Positions 18,615-28,751 of a stretch of DNA of 64,000 nucleotides are shown piece by piece (positions within the stretch are counted from its first letter, which is position 1; each line of letters starts with the position of its first letter). The DNA is from Prochlorococcus sp. AG-363-K07. GTDB taxonomy: Bacteria > Cyanobacteriota > Cyanobacteriia > PCC-6307 > Cyanobiaceae. The notes beneath the pieces were generated by a model. That model made no database searches. It was not told the DNA's origin and saw only the letters and a list, made by a program, of their open reading frames with translations. The position numbers and the translations under genes are program-made. The stretch lies in contig QCFO01000009.1 in the NCBI GenBank assembly GCA_003280225.1, positions 1-64,000 on the forward strand, in the 5' to 3' direction.

Positions 18615-19391
18615 TCAATCGTATATAGAGGGATTAGTTCTTCTCCAAAAAACCATTGATTCTGATGCCACTACTGCTGCTGTAGATGTCCTCAAAATAA
18701 AGTTACTCAACTGAACCTCAACAAAACCTACCTTTTTAGCCAACTGAAGTTCTTCATCAGTCCATCCACCCTCAGGACCAATAGCAAGCCAGATCTGATC
18801 GATTCCTTCAGTAAAATCATTCAACCAAAGCCGAAGATCATTTTGCTTCAGCATTCGAGGTGAAGCAAACGCAAAAAGTTCATTTTTCACTCTGTTCTTT
18901 TGATTTAACCAGTCCTGAATATGCATCACCCTGGCAATTTCTGGACTCCAAAGTCGCTCAGACTGCTCAACTGCCTCTCGAACAATCATCTCCCATCTCT
19001 TAGTTCTTGTCTTCCCCTCTACGCGTACCACGCTCCTTTGTGAAACAAGAGGTTGAAAAATATCCACTCCAATTTCACAACTCATTCGAAGTACATCATC
19101 AAAGCCTTTTTTAGGCAAAACAACAGCCAAGCCAATTAGAGGCTTGGCACGAGAAATTCTTTGGCATGGAGACTCAAGATCTGATACCAGCTTTATAAAG
19201 TCATCACCTTGCAGCTTGGCTTCCCAAAGGTTGCCAACTCCATCTACAACCAAAATCAAATCACCATTCCTAAGTCTTAAAACACGATGCAAATAATGAA
19301 GCTCCTCAGGGTTAATCCTCATTGTCCTATCAAATCTAATCTCTGCCCTCAAACGCTCTGGATTAATTAGCAGGCGTCTTAATTCAGCCAC
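18615..19391 (-). CDS. rsmE: 16S rRNA (uracil-1498-N3)-methyltransferase (RsmE)
   Basis: RsmE is a SPOUT (alpha/beta-knot) methyltransferase that modifies U1498 in the ribosomal decoding region. The 258-residue protein has an N-terminal PUA-like domain with ELHYLHRVLRLRNGD. The C-terminal knot domain has KPLIGLAVVLPKKGFDDVLR, REAVEQSERLW, LAIGPEGGWTDEEL and LSNFILRTSTAA, which line the SAM pocket. It lies 6 bp downstream of the DUF3531 gene on the same strand, so the two are almost certainly one transcript. Confidence 0.93.
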   Translation of the reverse strand: MAELRRLLINPERLRAEIRFDRTMRINPEELHYLHRVLRLRNGDLILVVDGVGNLWEAKLQGDDFIKLVSDLESPCQRISRAKPLIGLAVVLPKKGFDDVLRMSCEIGVDIFQPLVSQRSVVRVEGKTRTKRWEMIVREAVEQSERLWSPEIARVMHIQDWLNQKNRVKNELFAFASPRMLKQNDLRLWLNDFTEGIDQIWLAIGPEGGWTDEELQLAKKVGFVEVQLSNFILRTSTAAVVASESMVFWRRTNPSIYD

Positions 19392-19397
19392 AATCCC

Positions 19398-19847
19398 CTA
19401 CAAATCTCTAGAGAATATTGCATCAGGATGGTCCGCTACCTGCCACTCATCATTAACACCCCCTATCAACAATTCCTCAATCTGAACAAAATCAACATCT
19501 ATCTGTTTCAAGGTATTTATCAAGACATCAATGGCCAATGCATCAGAAGTACCTAAGTCCACCCAGCATCGAGCCCATGTTCCCTCGTACTCCATTTGTC
19601 CAACGTTATGCATTAGGGCAGGCAAGCAATTATCAGCTTCTTGGTTGTCGTAATTCATCCAATTCATATCTGCCCCCTCTTCTTGAGACTGAATATTACC
19701 TGCATTAAATCCACCCAAACGACCTATCACATACCAACTATCAAACAAACCATTTATATAATCTCTTTCTCCTTGACTAGGGACCTCACTAAAGCGTATC
19801 CAAATCCAACAATTAAATGGATCCACCTCACGAAAACGAACTTTCAT
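19398..19847 (-). CDS. DUF3531 protein
   Basis: The 149-residue protein matches the DUF3531 family conserved in cyanobacteria and plastids: it starts MKVRFREVDPFNCWIWIRF and has GRLGGFNAGN, MNWMNYDNQEADNCLPALMH and GTWARCWVDLGT. It is soluble, acidic and has no known catalytic motif. The role is unknown. It precedes rsmE by 6 bp, an arrangement suggesting a joint transcript but not a joint function. Confidence 0.8.
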   Translation of the reverse strand: MKVRFREVDPFNCWIWIRFSEVPSQGERDYINGLFDSWYVIGRLGGFNAGNIQSQEEGADMNWMNYDNQEADNCLPALMHNVGQMEYEGTWARCWVDLGTSDALAIDVLINTLKQIDVDFVQIEELLIGGVNDEWQVADHPDAIFSRDL

Positions 19848-19960
19848 AGGACTCTTGTAATGATGAGGGGTTTAGATGGTTGAAACCATTTAACTATTTT
19901 CTTAAAAATTCTAGACCTTAAAACTAAAAAACATCGATTTAACAAAATTCCCAAACCAAT

Positions 19961-20599
19961 ATGCTAGAGCTCAAAGGACTTCACTACCAACCCGCAACCT
20001 CGGCAAAACCAATATTGAAAGGAGTCAATCTTTCTGCAAGACCGGGAAAGCCTGTCCTAATTGCAGGATCTAGTGGAAGTGGAAAAACCAGTCTCGTCGA
20101 GGTGATTAGCGGCTTATCGAGGCCTGAAAAAGGAACAATTAGTTGGAAGCAGCAAATCCTTAAAGAAGCTCAAAGAAGATGGCTATGCGGTGTTGTCTTT
20201 CAATTCCCAGAACGTCATTTTCTAGGAGTAACAATCGCGCAGGAATTGCGCCTAGGGCATCGCAGATTAAAAGGCGAAACACAAACCAAAGCTTTGAGCC
20301 AAGTAGGGCTTGCTGATATCGACCTAAGACAACCACCAGAAAAGTTAAGTGGTGGGCAGCAACGTCGTTTAGCAGTAGCAGTTCAACTTCTCAGAAAACC
20401 AAATATCCTTTTACTAGATGAACCAACAGCTGGATTAGACTGGTCTGTTAGGGATGAGGTACTTAGTTTATTAAAAGTACTTTCAAAAGAACAACTTTTG
20501 ATTGTTGTAACTCATGAACCCGAACTCTTTAAAGATCTAACTATTAAGCCTTATGTGCTCCAAAATGGAAGCCTGTCTCCTATGGAGTTTTCTAGCTGA
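19961..20599 (+). CDS. ABC transporter ATP-binding protein, ECF/CbiO-like
   Basis: The 212-residue ATPase has Walker A (GSSGSGKTS), signature [16 protein letters not shown], Walker [14 protein letters not shown] and switch region VVTHEPEL. Its Q-loop [11 protein letters not shown] is the QFPE form typical of energy-coupling-factor (cobalt, nickel, vitamin) transporters. It carries no membrane domain, and no S or T component is adjacent. Partners must be elsewhere, so the transported solute cannot be named. hslO follows 14 bp downstream and may be cotranscribed. Confidence 0.8.
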   Translation: MLELKGLHYQPATSAKPILKGVNLSARPGKPVLIAGSSGSGKTSLVEVISGLSRPEKGTISWKQQILKEAQRRWLCGVVFQFPERHFLGVTIAQELRLGHRRLKGETQTKALSQVGLADIDLRQPPEKLSGGQQRRLAVAVQLLRKPNILLLDEPTAGLDWSVRDEVLSLLKVLSKEQLLIVVTHEPELFKDLTIKPYVLQNGSLSPMEFSS

Positions 20600-20613
20600 T
20601 TGCGCTTAAAAAC

Positions 20614-21519
20614 ATGAAAGACCAATTAATCAGAGCAACAGCTGCGAATGGAGGAATAAGGCTTGTAGCCGTAACTACTACCAATGCGACTAAAGAAGCA
20701 AGACGTAATCATTCCCTCTCTTATTTGACAACAGTCATTCTTGGAAGAGCAATGAGTGCAGGCCTATTACTAGCTAGTTCAATGAAAGTGAAGCATGGAA
20801 GAGTCAATATCAGAATAGGTTCTGATGGTCCACTAAATGGACTAATGGTAGACGCAGGCAGAGATGGAACTGTGAGGGGCTATGTAGGTGAACCAGGTTT
20901 GGAGCTTGATCTAATAAGAACCAGTGATGGGCAATATTCATTCGATTTTGAATCTGCAACAGGCAAAGGTTACTTACATGTAGTCAGAGACGAAGGGAAA
21001 GGAGAACCTTTTAGCAGTACTGTTGAACTTGTAAAAGGGGCAATCGGAGAAGACATTGCATCATATCTCCTACATTCTGAACAAATTCCCTCTGCTGTAT
21101 TTGTAGGAGAAAAAATCACAACAAAAGGACTAACTTGCTGTGGGGGGGTGTTAGTTCAAATTCTTCCAAAAGCAAGTCATGAACCAGCACTAGTAGCATT
21201 ATTGGAAGAACGGTGCAAAGAAATATCGGACTTCAGTGAAAAATTAGAGAATTGTCAACATGATCTATCAAGTCTTCTTAGAGATGTTTTCCCAGATCTA
21301 GATGCAACCCCTTTAGATCAAGCAGATTCAGTTCAGGCAGTCAAGTTTCATTGTAATTGCTCGAGGGAACGTAGTCTTAAAGCTTTAAAATTACTCGGGA
21401 TGGAAGAATTAGAATCAATCATCAAAGAAGATGGCAAAGCTGAACTGATTTGTCATTTTTGCAGTAGTAAATATGTAATCAGTTCGATTGAGCTGGAGAC
21501 TATTTTAGCGGAAATATAA
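20614..21519 (+). CDS. hslO: Redox-regulated chaperone Hsp33
   Basis: Hsp33 is a holdase chaperone switched on when oxidative stress oxidises its zinc-bound cysteines. The 301-residue protein begins with the N-terminal domain ([21 protein letters not shown]). It ends with the redox switch CxC...CxxC: Cys247 and Cys249 in FHCNCSRER, Cys280 and Cys283 in CHFCSSK. The spacing is the standard one. It lies 14 bp after the ABC ATPase gene. Confidence 0.95.
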   Translation: MKDQLIRATAANGGIRLVAVTTTNATKEARRNHSLSYLTTVILGRAMSAGLLLASSMKVKHGRVNIRIGSDGPLNGLMVDAGRDGTVRGYVGEPGLELDLIRTSDGQYSFDFESATGKGYLHVVRDEGKGEPFSSTVELVKGAIGEDIASYLLHSEQIPSAVFVGEKITTKGLTCCGGVLVQILPKASHEPALVALLEERCKEISDFSEKLENCQHDLSSLLRDVFPDLDATPLDQADSVQAVKFHCNCSRERSLKALKLLGMEELESIIKEDGKAELICHFCSSKYVISSIELETILAEI

Positions 21520-21555
21520 AAGCATCAAACACTGCTGAAATCACAATTTATCAAA

Positions 21556-22254
21556 TCAACCTAACAGAAGAACACCTAGCCAAATAAGAATCAATGCAGG
21601 CAATGCCTCTAAATGATCCCTAGAAATAGATCCGGAAAACTCAACTGATTGTGGTATTCCATTTAGAAGTAATCCTCCTAGTATTAGTCCTATTGATAAT
21701 AAAACCACACTCCATCCCAATGAAGGGAGTGGACGCTTACCTCTCCGAACTTGACTAATGAATAGCCCCAATGTTGACAAAGAAAGAATCACCTGAATGC
21801 TTTCTTTTGGTGAAACCAGTGTCAAAACTAATACTAATAAACCTAAAGCTATTCTCACAGTAAGGCCTTGTCCTTCAGGCAAAAATAAATCAGGAAAGAA
21901 AGTAAAAGCAGTGCCTTTCTCTTCCTGTTTTAAAAAACCAACTCCTTTAAAACTAGTTAAAAGAGACCCGCTTGCCTCAGGTTTATCTCCGTTACGTTCT
22001 TCTCTTTTTGAAGCATTAACAGCAGCATTACTAGCTTTCCCAAGCTGGCGTTGCTTCAGGCTAACCATCAAAAGAGCATCGTATGAAGCCTCTATCTTGG
22101 CCTTTTCTAAGGGATCTTCTCCAACTTCTATCAATAGTTTATCTCTAGCCTTTTGGACCTCATCAAATGTTGCGCCTGAATCAAGGCCAAGCGTCTTATA
22201 AGGATCCTGCGAACCTGGATTCAAGCTGGAATTTGAGCCAGACACTAAATTCAA
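21556..22254 (-). CDS. CPP1-like J-domain-related membrane protein (DUF3353)
   Basis: The 232-residue protein begins with a J-like domain (PYKTLGLDSGATFDEVQKAR, about residues 17-75), apparently without the HPD motif needed to stimulate Hsp70. Three or four membrane helices follow in residues 120-232. This matches the CPP1 family. Plant CPP1 stabilises protochlorophyllide oxidoreductase in plastids; a chaperone-like role at the thylakoid is the natural inference here. It is convergent with hslO. Confidence 0.82.
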   Translation of the reverse strand: MNLVSGSNSSLNPGSQDPYKTLGLDSGATFDEVQKARDKLLIEVGEDPLEKAKIEASYDALLMVSLKQRQLGKASNAAVNASKREERNGDKPEASGSLLTSFKGVGFLKQEEKGTAFTFFPDLFLPEGQGLTVRIALGLLVLVLTLVSPKESIQVILSLSTLGLFISQVRRGKRPLPSLGWSVVLLSIGLILGGLLLNGIPQSVEFSGSISRDHLEALPALILIWLGVLLLG

Positions 22255-22364
22255 ATATTATATATTGAAGACTTTAATACCTTCGACAGAAATCCAAAAA
22301 AAGAAAAATCAAAAGCTCGTGAATCCATAAGTCATTACGGAAGACCAAAAGCTTAGTTTTGAGG

Positions 22365-24032
22365 TTAGAGCTCAATTGGATCAACCCCACTGACAACCGG
22401 AGCAACAGCGCATAGATCCAAATCAGGATGATCTTCTTTAAGTTGATTTAAATTCCAGTCATTCTTAAACAACAAAACTGGCCTATGCCATGCATCTTGA
22501 ACTGTCTTGCAATTAAAAATTCGCCCCACTTTCTCTAATGCATTCCATCCTCCACTAACCCAGCGGGCGACTTGAAATGTCATTGGTTCAAGCCTAGTTG
22601 CCACTCCATATTCATTTTCAAGGCGATGTTGTACTACTTCTAATTGCAACTGCCCTACAGCAGCCAAAATAGGATCCCTCTTGCTTTGATCTGTGTCATA
22701 AAGAATCTGAACAGCTCCCTCTTCTCTTAATTCATTTACTCCTTTCCGAAAGTTCTTAAATGCAGAGGGGTTGGGATTTCGAAGCCAACTAAAGATTTCC
22801 GGACTGAAACATGGAATACCTTCATATTCAACTTTTTTACCTTTATATAAAGTATCACCAATTGAAAACATGCCTGGATTATTTAAGCCAATAACATCAC
22901 CTGGGTACGCATCGTCAACAACCGCACGATCTTGACCAAAAATCTTCTGAGGTCGTGATAATCGAATAGTCTTTCCAGTTCTTGCATGACATACACTCAT
23001 GTCTTTTTCAAATCGACCACTGCACACTCTTACGAAGGCAACTCTATCTCTGTGCCTAGGGTCCATATTAGCCTGTAACTTAAACACAAATCCACTGAAA
23101 TCAGGTCTTAAAGGATCAACTAAACCATCACTACTACCTCTAGCAATAGGGCCTTGAGCCATCTGGAGAAAAGCATCCAGAAAGGGTCTAACACCAAAGT
23201 TAGTCATTGCTGAGCCAAAAAATACTGGTGTCAATTCACCCGCATGAAGGAGTTCTAAGTTCATTTCGGAACCTGCAATATCAAGGAGTTCTATTTCTTC
23301 TAATGCCTGTTCAAGTAATTCACTTTCAACTAAAGATTTCAATTCAGGATCATCAAGTCTTAAATGTCGTTCTGTTGACTGACGCCCTCTTTCAGCCCTG
23401 CCAAAAAGTACAACCTCTTTACTTTGACGATCAATAACTCCACGAAACTGTTCCCCAGAACCAATTGGCCAATTAACTGCCCATACAGCAAGGTCCAACT
23501 CAGCTTCTATCTCATCTAATAAAGAAAGAGGGGGTTGGCCAGGCCGATCCATCTTATTAATAAAGGTGAATATAGGGATCTTTCTCAGCCGACAAACTTC
23601 AAATAATTTCCGCGTTTGAGGTTCAAGGCCCTTAGCTGCGTCTTCTAGCATCACTGCATTATCTGCAGCTGCAAGAGTCCGATAAGTATCCTCAGAAAAG
23701 TCTTGGTGCCCAGGTGTATCGAGCAAATTGACGGTCCTATCCCTGTAGTCAAACTGCAAAACCGTTGAAGTTATAGAAATACCTCTTTGCTTTTCTAGTT
23801 CCATCCAATCTGACGTGACCTTCCGTTGTTCCCCTCTTGCTTTTACAGCTCCTGCTTGCTGAATGGCACCCCCATAGAGCAACAACTTCTCAGTGAGAGT
23901 TGTTTTCCCAGCATCAGGATGAGAAATGATCGCAAAATTCTTCCGTCTAGCAACCTGATCTGCAAGAAACTGTGCGCCACTCTCCTGCGATTCTGAAGAT
24001 TGTTTTTGAGGTGAGAAATGATCAGGACACAT
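22365..24032 (-). CDS. prfC: Peptide chain release factor 3 (PrfC)
   Basis: RF3 is the translational GTPase that removes RF1/RF2 from the ribosome after termination. The 555-residue protein carries the G-motifs G1 [16 protein letters not shown]3 [16 protein letters not shown] and G4 FINKMDRPG. The G2 region [18 protein letters not shown] is the RF3 form, which separates it from EF-G. Domain II and a short C-terminal domain follow. The N-terminal 25 residues before the G-domain are extra relative to E. coli. Confidence 0.94.
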   Translation of the reverse strand: MCPDHFSPQKQSSESQESGAQFLADQVARRKNFAIISHPDAGKTTLTEKLLLYGGAIQQAGAVKARGEQRKVTSDWMELEKQRGISITSTVLQFDYRDRTVNLLDTPGHQDFSEDTYRTLAAADNAVMLEDAAKGLEPQTRKLFEVCRLRKIPIFTFINKMDRPGQPPLSLLDEIEAELDLAVWAVNWPIGSGEQFRGVIDRQSKEVVLFGRAERGRQSTERHLRLDDPELKSLVESELLEQALEEIELLDIAGSEMNLELLHAGELTPVFFGSAMTNFGVRPFLDAFLQMAQGPIARGSSDGLVDPLRPDFSGFVFKLQANMDPRHRDRVAFVRVCSGRFEKDMSVCHARTGKTIRLSRPQKIFGQDRAVVDDAYPGDVIGLNNPGMFSIGDTLYKGKKVEYEGIPCFSPEIFSWLRNPNPSAFKNFRKGVNELREEGAVQILYDTDQSKRDPILAAVGQLQLEVVQHRLENEYGVATRLEPMTFQVARWVSGGWNALEKVGRIFNCKTVQDAWHRPVLLFKNDWNLNQLKEDHPDLDLCAVAPVVSGVDPIEL

Positions 24033-24071
24033 CGCTTTAAGTTTTCAAGAGCAATCTTAGAGAAAAAACCT

Positions 24072-24779
24072 TCAAAAAATTCCAACCACCTCAAGATAAC
24101 GATCTTCAACCTCATATACCCTTAGATGGTCTAGCCCTTCACTACGAAGCTGGTCTTTTACCTCATCTACTGTAAAAGCCGCTTGTAAGGAAGCCAAATA
24201 ATCATCAATAAGGACAGTTGGCGAATTTGTCAAATATTTCTTTTGCAAAGCAACTACCTCATCTTGACTGGAAGGCCGTCTCAAATCTCTATGAAAGTGT
24301 ACTGACCCCTTATGAGAAAAAAGTTTAAGAGCTTTCCAGAAGTTGCTGGAATTGTGCATATGGTGAAAAAAACTGTTACTAACAATCAGATCAGCTCGCT
24401 TTTCAAGAGCACCTATTTCATTTCCTATTAGCGAAATATTCAAATTCAAATATTGAATATTTAGAGCAGTGGATCTTTTGTTCTTTTGTTTTTGCCTGTC
24501 TCTAGCAATACACAACATTGCTTCCGATCCATCCAGCCCAATAACCTTTGAAGTAGGCCAATTGCCACTAATCCTTTCAGTCAAATTACCTGGGCCGCAA
24601 CCAATATCAATAATCAAACTGGTGGAGTCTGGAATTTTACTGTTGTCACAAAGGTATTCCTGAATTCTCGAAAGTAACTGATCATCACTCTCATTGAAAT
24701 CGGCTTCCGCATAAGCCTTGACCTGATCAAGGTTTTGCATCAATTCAGGCTCTGGGACACGTTGCATCAAACCTCTCAA
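24072..24779 (-). CDS. Class I SAM-dependent methyltransferase
   Basis: The 235-residue protein has the Rossmann SAM motif IIDIGCGPGNLTERISG, the acidic strand VIGLDGSEAMLCIARD, and a post-motif DLIVSNSFFHHM, typical of small-molecule methyltransferases of the Methyltransf_25 type. The substrate is unknown. It ends 39 bp upstream of prfC on the same strand and may share its transcript. Confidence 0.75.
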   Translation of the reverse strand: MRGLMQRVPEPELMQNLDQVKAYAEADFNESDDQLLSRIQEYLCDNSKIPDSTSLIIDIGCGPGNLTERISGNWPTSKVIGLDGSEAMLCIARDRQKQKNKRSTALNIQYLNLNISLIGNEIGALEKRADLIVSNSFFHHMHNSSNFWKALKLFSHKGSVHFHRDLRRPSSQDEVVALQKKYLTNSPTVLIDDYLASLQAAFTVDEVKDQLRSEGLDHLRVYEVEDRYLEVVGIF

Positions 24780-24880
24780 AACTCCTTACATTTTGTTTTA
24801 AGCACTGCACATGGTGTTAAAAAAACTTGCCGACCCCACTTGTGGCGTTAGCGTGCCGATACTGATGAACATCGAGGAAC

Positions 24881-27220
24881 TTGACCCTTACTACTAACAA
24901 AGCCGAAATCACCGTTCCCACCTTTGGTGCCCTTGATCATAGAGCGGATTTCCCATCGACTGCCCCTGCTGCAAACCCAGTTTTCTATAGAACCTATAGC
25001 AGAAAAACCCCCTCAGGGAGGGAAAGCTGGGAACAAGTAAGTACAAGAAACCTTGAAGGTCTTCGTCAACTGGGCGCACTTAGCCAAGAAGAAATAAATC
25101 TAATGGCTCGTATGCAAGCAGAAAAAAAAGCCCTCCCATCTGGTCGATGGCTGTGGATAGGTGGTACCCCTTGGATTAATAAAAAAGAAAACTTTTCTGG
25201 GTCGTATAACTGCACCTCAACGAATCTTGTTGATTGGAAAGCTTTTGGCCTAATGATGGACCTTGCAATGATGGGTTGTGGAACTGGTGCCGTCATAGAA
25301 CCACATCTTATTAAGCAACTGCCAATTATCATTAACCCCATAAAAATAAACCAAATTACTGAAATAGGTATTACTCCAGCCAATAAAAGACAAGACAACA
25401 CAAGTTATAAAATTGAAGGGAATGAGGTATTTTTGAAAGTAGGTGATAGCCGTCGTGGTTGGGTAGACAGTTATGAATTACTACTTGAGCTAAGCAGTGA
25501 TAAAAGTTTCTTAGGGAAAGAGATTGAACTCTCTATTGATCTCCAAGATATAAGACCAGTTGGAGAATCCCTTAAAGGTTTTGGGGGGATGGCTAATCCA
25601 GTAAAACTGAAGGACTTATATGGACGAGTCGCTCGATTACTTAATAAAGCTATCGGCAGAAGACTTTCATCCGTAGAGTGCTGCTTGTTAATTGATGAAG
25701 CGGCCGTAACAATAGTTGCCGGCAACATTAGACGTAGCGCAGGAATGCGTCAGTTTTCTGCCAAAGATCTATCGGCAGCAGGTGCTAAAGAAAACCTCTG
25801 GCAACAAGATTCTGAAGGTAATTGGCGAATTGACCCTGAAAAAGATGCCCTCAGAATGGCCAATCACACTCGTGTCTATCACAGCCGTCCTACTCAAGAA
25901 GTAATTCTCGAAGCTGTTACAAAACAGTTCCAATCAGGTGAAGGGGCAATCCAATTTGCACCTGAAGCAATTGCCAGATCAAATGCAGACCTCCTAAACA
26001 CTGCTGCTTTAAAAACAGAATTTATTGATATCTACTGTGATCAAGGTAAAGAAGAAGCAGGTAGGTGGTTGAAATCCCATCATGACTGGATCACAAGCGA
26101 TGAATTAGAGCACCGATTAGGCCGTTATGGTCTCAATCCATGTGGTGAAATTCTTGGAGCTGATTTTCACTGCAATTTGGCCGAAGTGCATCTAAACCAA
26201 ATTGATCCATCAGATGAGCAAGGTCTTGATGATGCATTTAAATCAGCAGCCCTGTCAGTTGCATGCTTATTAAACCATCGATTTTTTATTGATCGGTATA
26301 GAAAGAGCAGAGAATGGGATCCAATTGTTGGAGTGAGCTTTACAGGTCTATTCGACTTCTTTGTTCATGCTTTTGGCACGCCTTGGTTGAAGTGGTGGGA
26401 GTCTGGACGACCTGAAACAACTGAAGGAAAGAATTTCAAAAATCAAGAAGAAAAATTCCTCAGAAGATGGAAAACAATTGTCAAAGAAACAGTTTGGGAC
26501 TATTGCGACAGACATGGATTGCGTCGGCCAAACAGATGCACCACAGTCCAGCCAGCAGGAACCAAGAGTCTCCTAACAGGAGCAGCTCCTGGATGGCATC
26601 CACCAAAGGCCCAGCGTTTTATTCGACGAATAACCTTCCGCAAAAACGATCCAGTAGCTATGGCCTGTATGGATTACGGCTATACAGTTGTGCCATCTCA
26701 ATCAGATAAAGATGAAAATGGTCGCTTGCTAGACGACCCATTTGACCCTCGCTGTACAGAATGGTTAGTCGAGATACCTACCGAAGTTAGTTGGGCAAAT
26801 TTACCCGGCGCTGACGAAGTTGATATCAATAACTTCTCTGCTTTGGCCCAATTTGATTTCTACATGCAAGTTCAACGCCACTACACCGAACACAACACAT
26901 CTGCGACTATCGAATTTCGTAAAAATGAAATTGAACCGTTAGCTAATGCTCTATATAAAGCCATCCAAAATAGCGAAGGTTATATTTCGGCAGCTCTATT
27001 AGCTCGTTTTGATGCAAACGCAACATTCCCTAGGCTGCCATTCGAACCTATTAACGCAGAGACCTATGAACTGCTCCAAGCAGATGTCATAAAGAGAAGA
27101 GTTAGCACCGACTTTTTTGAAGCTTTAAGTCGTTATGATGAAGGTGAGCTTTCTGAGGCTGGACCAGCGGGGTGTGATTCAGATAAGTGTCTGCTTCCAT
27201 TAGAGAAACCTGCTCTCTGA
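24881..27220 (+). CDS. nrdJ: Adenosylcobalamin-dependent (class II) ribonucleotide reductase NrdJ
   Basis: The 779-residue protein is a monomeric class II ribonucleoside-triphosphate reductase. It makes deoxynucleotides using adenosylcobalamin instead of an iron/oxygen radical subunit, and is the usual marine picocyanobacterial RNR. The active-site region has SGSYNCTSTNLVDWKAFGL, MMGCGTGA, NPCGEILGADFHCNLAEVHL and the C-terminal redox pair CDSDKC. The start is TTG at 24881 with a good ribosome-binding site (GAGGA) just upstream; a nearby ATG at 24865 is out of frame. I see no cobalamin riboswitch in front of it. Confidence 0.94.
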   Translation: MTLTTNKAEITVPTFGALDHRADFPSTAPAANPVFYRTYSRKTPSGRESWEQVSTRNLEGLRQLGALSQEEINLMARMQAEKKALPSGRWLWIGGTPWINKKENFSGSYNCTSTNLVDWKAFGLMMDLAMMGCGTGAVIEPHLIKQLPIIINPIKINQITEIGITPANKRQDNTSYKIEGNEVFLKVGDSRRGWVDSYELLLELSSDKSFLGKEIELSIDLQDIRPVGESLKGFGGMANPVKLKDLYGRVARLLNKAIGRRLSSVECCLLIDEAAVTIVAGNIRRSAGMRQFSAKDLSAAGAKENLWQQDSEGNWRIDPEKDALRMANHTRVYHSRPTQEVILEAVTKQFQSGEGAIQFAPEAIARSNADLLNTAALKTEFIDIYCDQGKEEAGRWLKSHHDWITSDELEHRLGRYGLNPCGEILGADFHCNLAEVHLNQIDPSDEQGLDDAFKSAALSVACLLNHRFFIDRYRKSREWDPIVGVSFTGLFDFFVHAFGTPWLKWWESGRPETTEGKNFKNQEEKFLRRWKTIVKETVWDYCDRHGLRRPNRCTTVQPAGTKSLLTGAAPGWHPPKAQRFIRRITFRKNDPVAMACMDYGYTVVPSQSDKDENGRLLDDPFDPRCTEWLVEIPTEVSWANLPGADEVDINNFSALAQFDFYMQVQRHYTEHNTSATIEFRKNEIEPLANALYKAIQNSEGYISAALLARFDANATFPRLPFEPINAETYELLQADVIKRRVSTDFFEALSRYDEGELSEAGPAGCDSDKCLLPLEKPAL

Positions 27221-27411
27221 TTAACTGGAAGCAATCAAGACAAACAAGTTCTAAAGCGTACGATTTTCTGCACTTACTTAAGCCTTCTGGATGAGTGCTT
27301 TGATAAATATTTTTAAAAAGGGACAATTCAATGTGACCATTCGTTGCCCAGATGCTTCATCCGGCGCTATTAGTTAGATATACATGAAATGGTCTTTAAG
27401 CTAAAGAAAAT

Positions 27412-27663
27412 ATGACTACAACACAAAGGCCACTCGACTCTATGAGCAGAGGTGTAAGAGACGCCATAGTTGATCAATTACGCGCTTGCAAAACATCAGA
27501 AGAAATACTGGATTTTGAAAATTGGTTTAATAGAGAAACTAACTCTGGTCCGTTATATGAAGTGATCTGCGAATTCTTAAGAACTCGTTCCATTTCACGT
27601 GGTCTCGCAGCAAAGTGGCTAAGTATATTGTTAAACGATAGGGAAAATAAATTAAAACCCTAA
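27412..27663 (+). CDS. Small conserved-looking soluble protein
   Basis: An 83-residue frame starts at ATG and has natural amino-acid composition: MSRGVRDAIVDQLRACKTSE, then a predicted helical C-terminal half ISRGLAAKWLSILLNDREN. There are no membrane segments or recognisable catalytic motifs. It sits between nrdJ and a strong hairpin at 27692-27747, which lies 29 bp past its stop. I do not recognise the family. Confidence 0.6.
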   Translation: MTTTQRPLDSMSRGVRDAIVDQLRACKTSEEILDFENWFNRETNSGPLYEVICEFLRTRSISRGLAAKWLSILLNDRENKLKP

Positions 27664-27691
27664 AAGGGAACTAGGAATATCATTATTGTTA

Positions 27692-27747
27692 TATTGAGTT
27701 GCCCTATCTATCTAATTAAAAATTAGCATAGATAGGGCAACTCAATA
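27692..27747. repeat. Long perfect inverted repeat (20-bp stem plus inner 6-bp stem)
   Basis: Positions 27692-27711 (TATTGAGTTGCCCTATCTAT) are the exact reverse complement of 27728-27747. Inside, CTAATT (27712-27717) pairs with AATTAG (27721-27726) across an AAA loop, with one unpaired C at 27727. The whole forms a near-continuous 26-bp hairpin. It lies between two convergent small genes. There is no T-run on either side, so it is not a textbook rho-independent terminator, though it could stop transcription from both sides. Confidence 0.85.
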
Positions 27748-27823
27748 GCAGAATGCTAATGTTTATAAAAACTAATGTGCAGTTACTGTGAAAGTATCTA
27801 ATGTTTTTTCAAAAATTAGACAT

Positions 27824-28024
27824 CTAGAAAGGGAATGGACCAGCTTGGCCTGAAGATGAAGTAAACCCAGTAAGAGCCCAGATACCAAAGGAGAAAAGAG
27901 CACAACCTGCGAAAAACATTAAGTGTGAGATATAACGAATGCGTTCTCTCTCGCTTATTCCACCTGCCATTGGGAGGTCACCTAAAAAGCGAGACTGTTC
28001 GCTTTTCTTGCCGGAGCTTGTCAT
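27824..28024 (-). CDS. Small single-pass membrane protein
   Basis: The frame encodes a soluble basic N-terminus (TSSGKKSEQSRFLGDLP, then GGISERERIRYISHL), one membrane helix (MFFAGCALFSFGIWALTGF) and a short tail. An upstream GTG at 28066 would add 14 residues; I prefer ATG 28024, giving 66 residues. Its size and topology resemble thylakoid low-molecular-mass subunits, but it lacks the chlorophyll-binding motif of Hli proteins. I cannot name it. It is convergent with the 83-residue gene across the hairpin. Confidence 0.6.
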   Translation of the reverse strand: MTSSGKKSEQSRFLGDLPMAGGISERERIRYISHLMFFAGCALFSFGIWALTGFTSSSGQAGPFPF

Positions 28025-28138
28025 GACAGGTGTTGGAGGGATATCTAGGCTCAAATTATCGCACACCCATCTAATTAATCTCGACCGTTCTTTATCAATT
28101 GTGAATTATCAAGAGGCTTCAGAGGCAGGCATAAAATC

Positions 28139-28320
28139 AAAGTGTTGGCACGTTATGCGAATGCAAGCTAAACGGGGCTTTTTGAGAACCCTTTCTCCGA
28201 GGTAGGTCGATTTTGCTTCTTCGTTGAAACGTTTTTTGATCTGACCCTACGCATTGACCTAATCCGATAGGGGCAACTGGGACCATCCAGTCGTCAGCCT
28301 TAAAGACTGCTTATGGAGAA
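28139..28320 (-). pseudogene. Decayed partial copy of the small Cys-rich gene at 29385-29719
   Basis: This stretch is a diverged direct copy of 29509-29705. Both contain the near-identical block corresponding to VFKADDWMVP-APIGLGQC and then the RFNEEA...VLKK...C-ITCQ region. This copy has an in-frame TAA where the other reads TAC, a one-base loss in the GTAAGGGTCAG segment and a 15-bp deletion. Its homology ends at the TCQHF position, before the cysteine-rich half. It is therefore a non-functional duplicate. Several differences in the upstream block are synonymous in the VFKADDW frame, which suggests that frame was once coding. Confidence 0.7.
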
Positions 28321-28460
28321 GGAAACACCGCCACCAGTCTTAGATTAGTACAATTGTTCTATTTATAGATATTCAGGTTGTCAACTGGGTGATCCTGTTT
28401 GCTGTGACTCTTCGAAAGTGAGAAGCTATGGCAACTGTCTGATCTGTCTTTTAAATAAGA

Positions 28461-28751
28461 ATGAAGAGACTCTTTCTCCTTCTTTCCTCTATGGCCCTAG
28501 TAACACTAATAATCCTCAATGCTCCTGCGGCAGACCAATATGCAAGTGATTCACATTGGTTTGGATATAGCAGACAAGAATCGATTTACAACACTCCCTA
28601 TGAAGCCAGGGCAGCTTGCTCAGAATGGAAATCTTCGATGCGGAGCGCTATCAAAAGAAATTGCGAATGGGAAAAAGTGACTAGGCAATTCCTTGGAAGG
28701 AAGTTGTCAAAGAAAGGAGAAGATCAAGTCATCAAAAGATTCCGTTACTAA
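28461..28751 (+). CDS. Small secreted protein
   Basis: The 96-residue protein has a clear signal peptide (MKRLFLLLSSMALVTLIILN, cleavage near APAADQY). The mature part is short and basic, with two cysteines (about positions 53 and 68) and many Lys/Arg near the end (GRKLSKKGEDQVIKRFRY). It is probably periplasmic or lumenal. No known domain is recognised. It lies just past the decayed copy at 28139-28320. Confidence 0.6.
   Translation: MKRLFLLLSSMALVTLIILNAPAADQYASDSHWFGYSRQESIYNTPYEARAACSEWKSSMRSAIKRNCEWEKVTRQFLGRKLSKKGEDQVIKRFRY

Noticed and set aside
24780-24880. Possible cobalamin riboswitch in front of nrdJ
   Set aside because: None of the conserved aptamer segments is present in the 100-bp leader.
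27692-27747. Calling the large hairpin a rho-independent terminator
   Set aside because: Neither side has a T-run and the stem is far longer than normal, so I list it as an inverted repeat only.
28310-28345. GGAAACA stretch resembling the loop of Yfr2-type small RNAs
   Set aside because: Only one short match, with no second loop or terminator; too weak to call an RNA gene.
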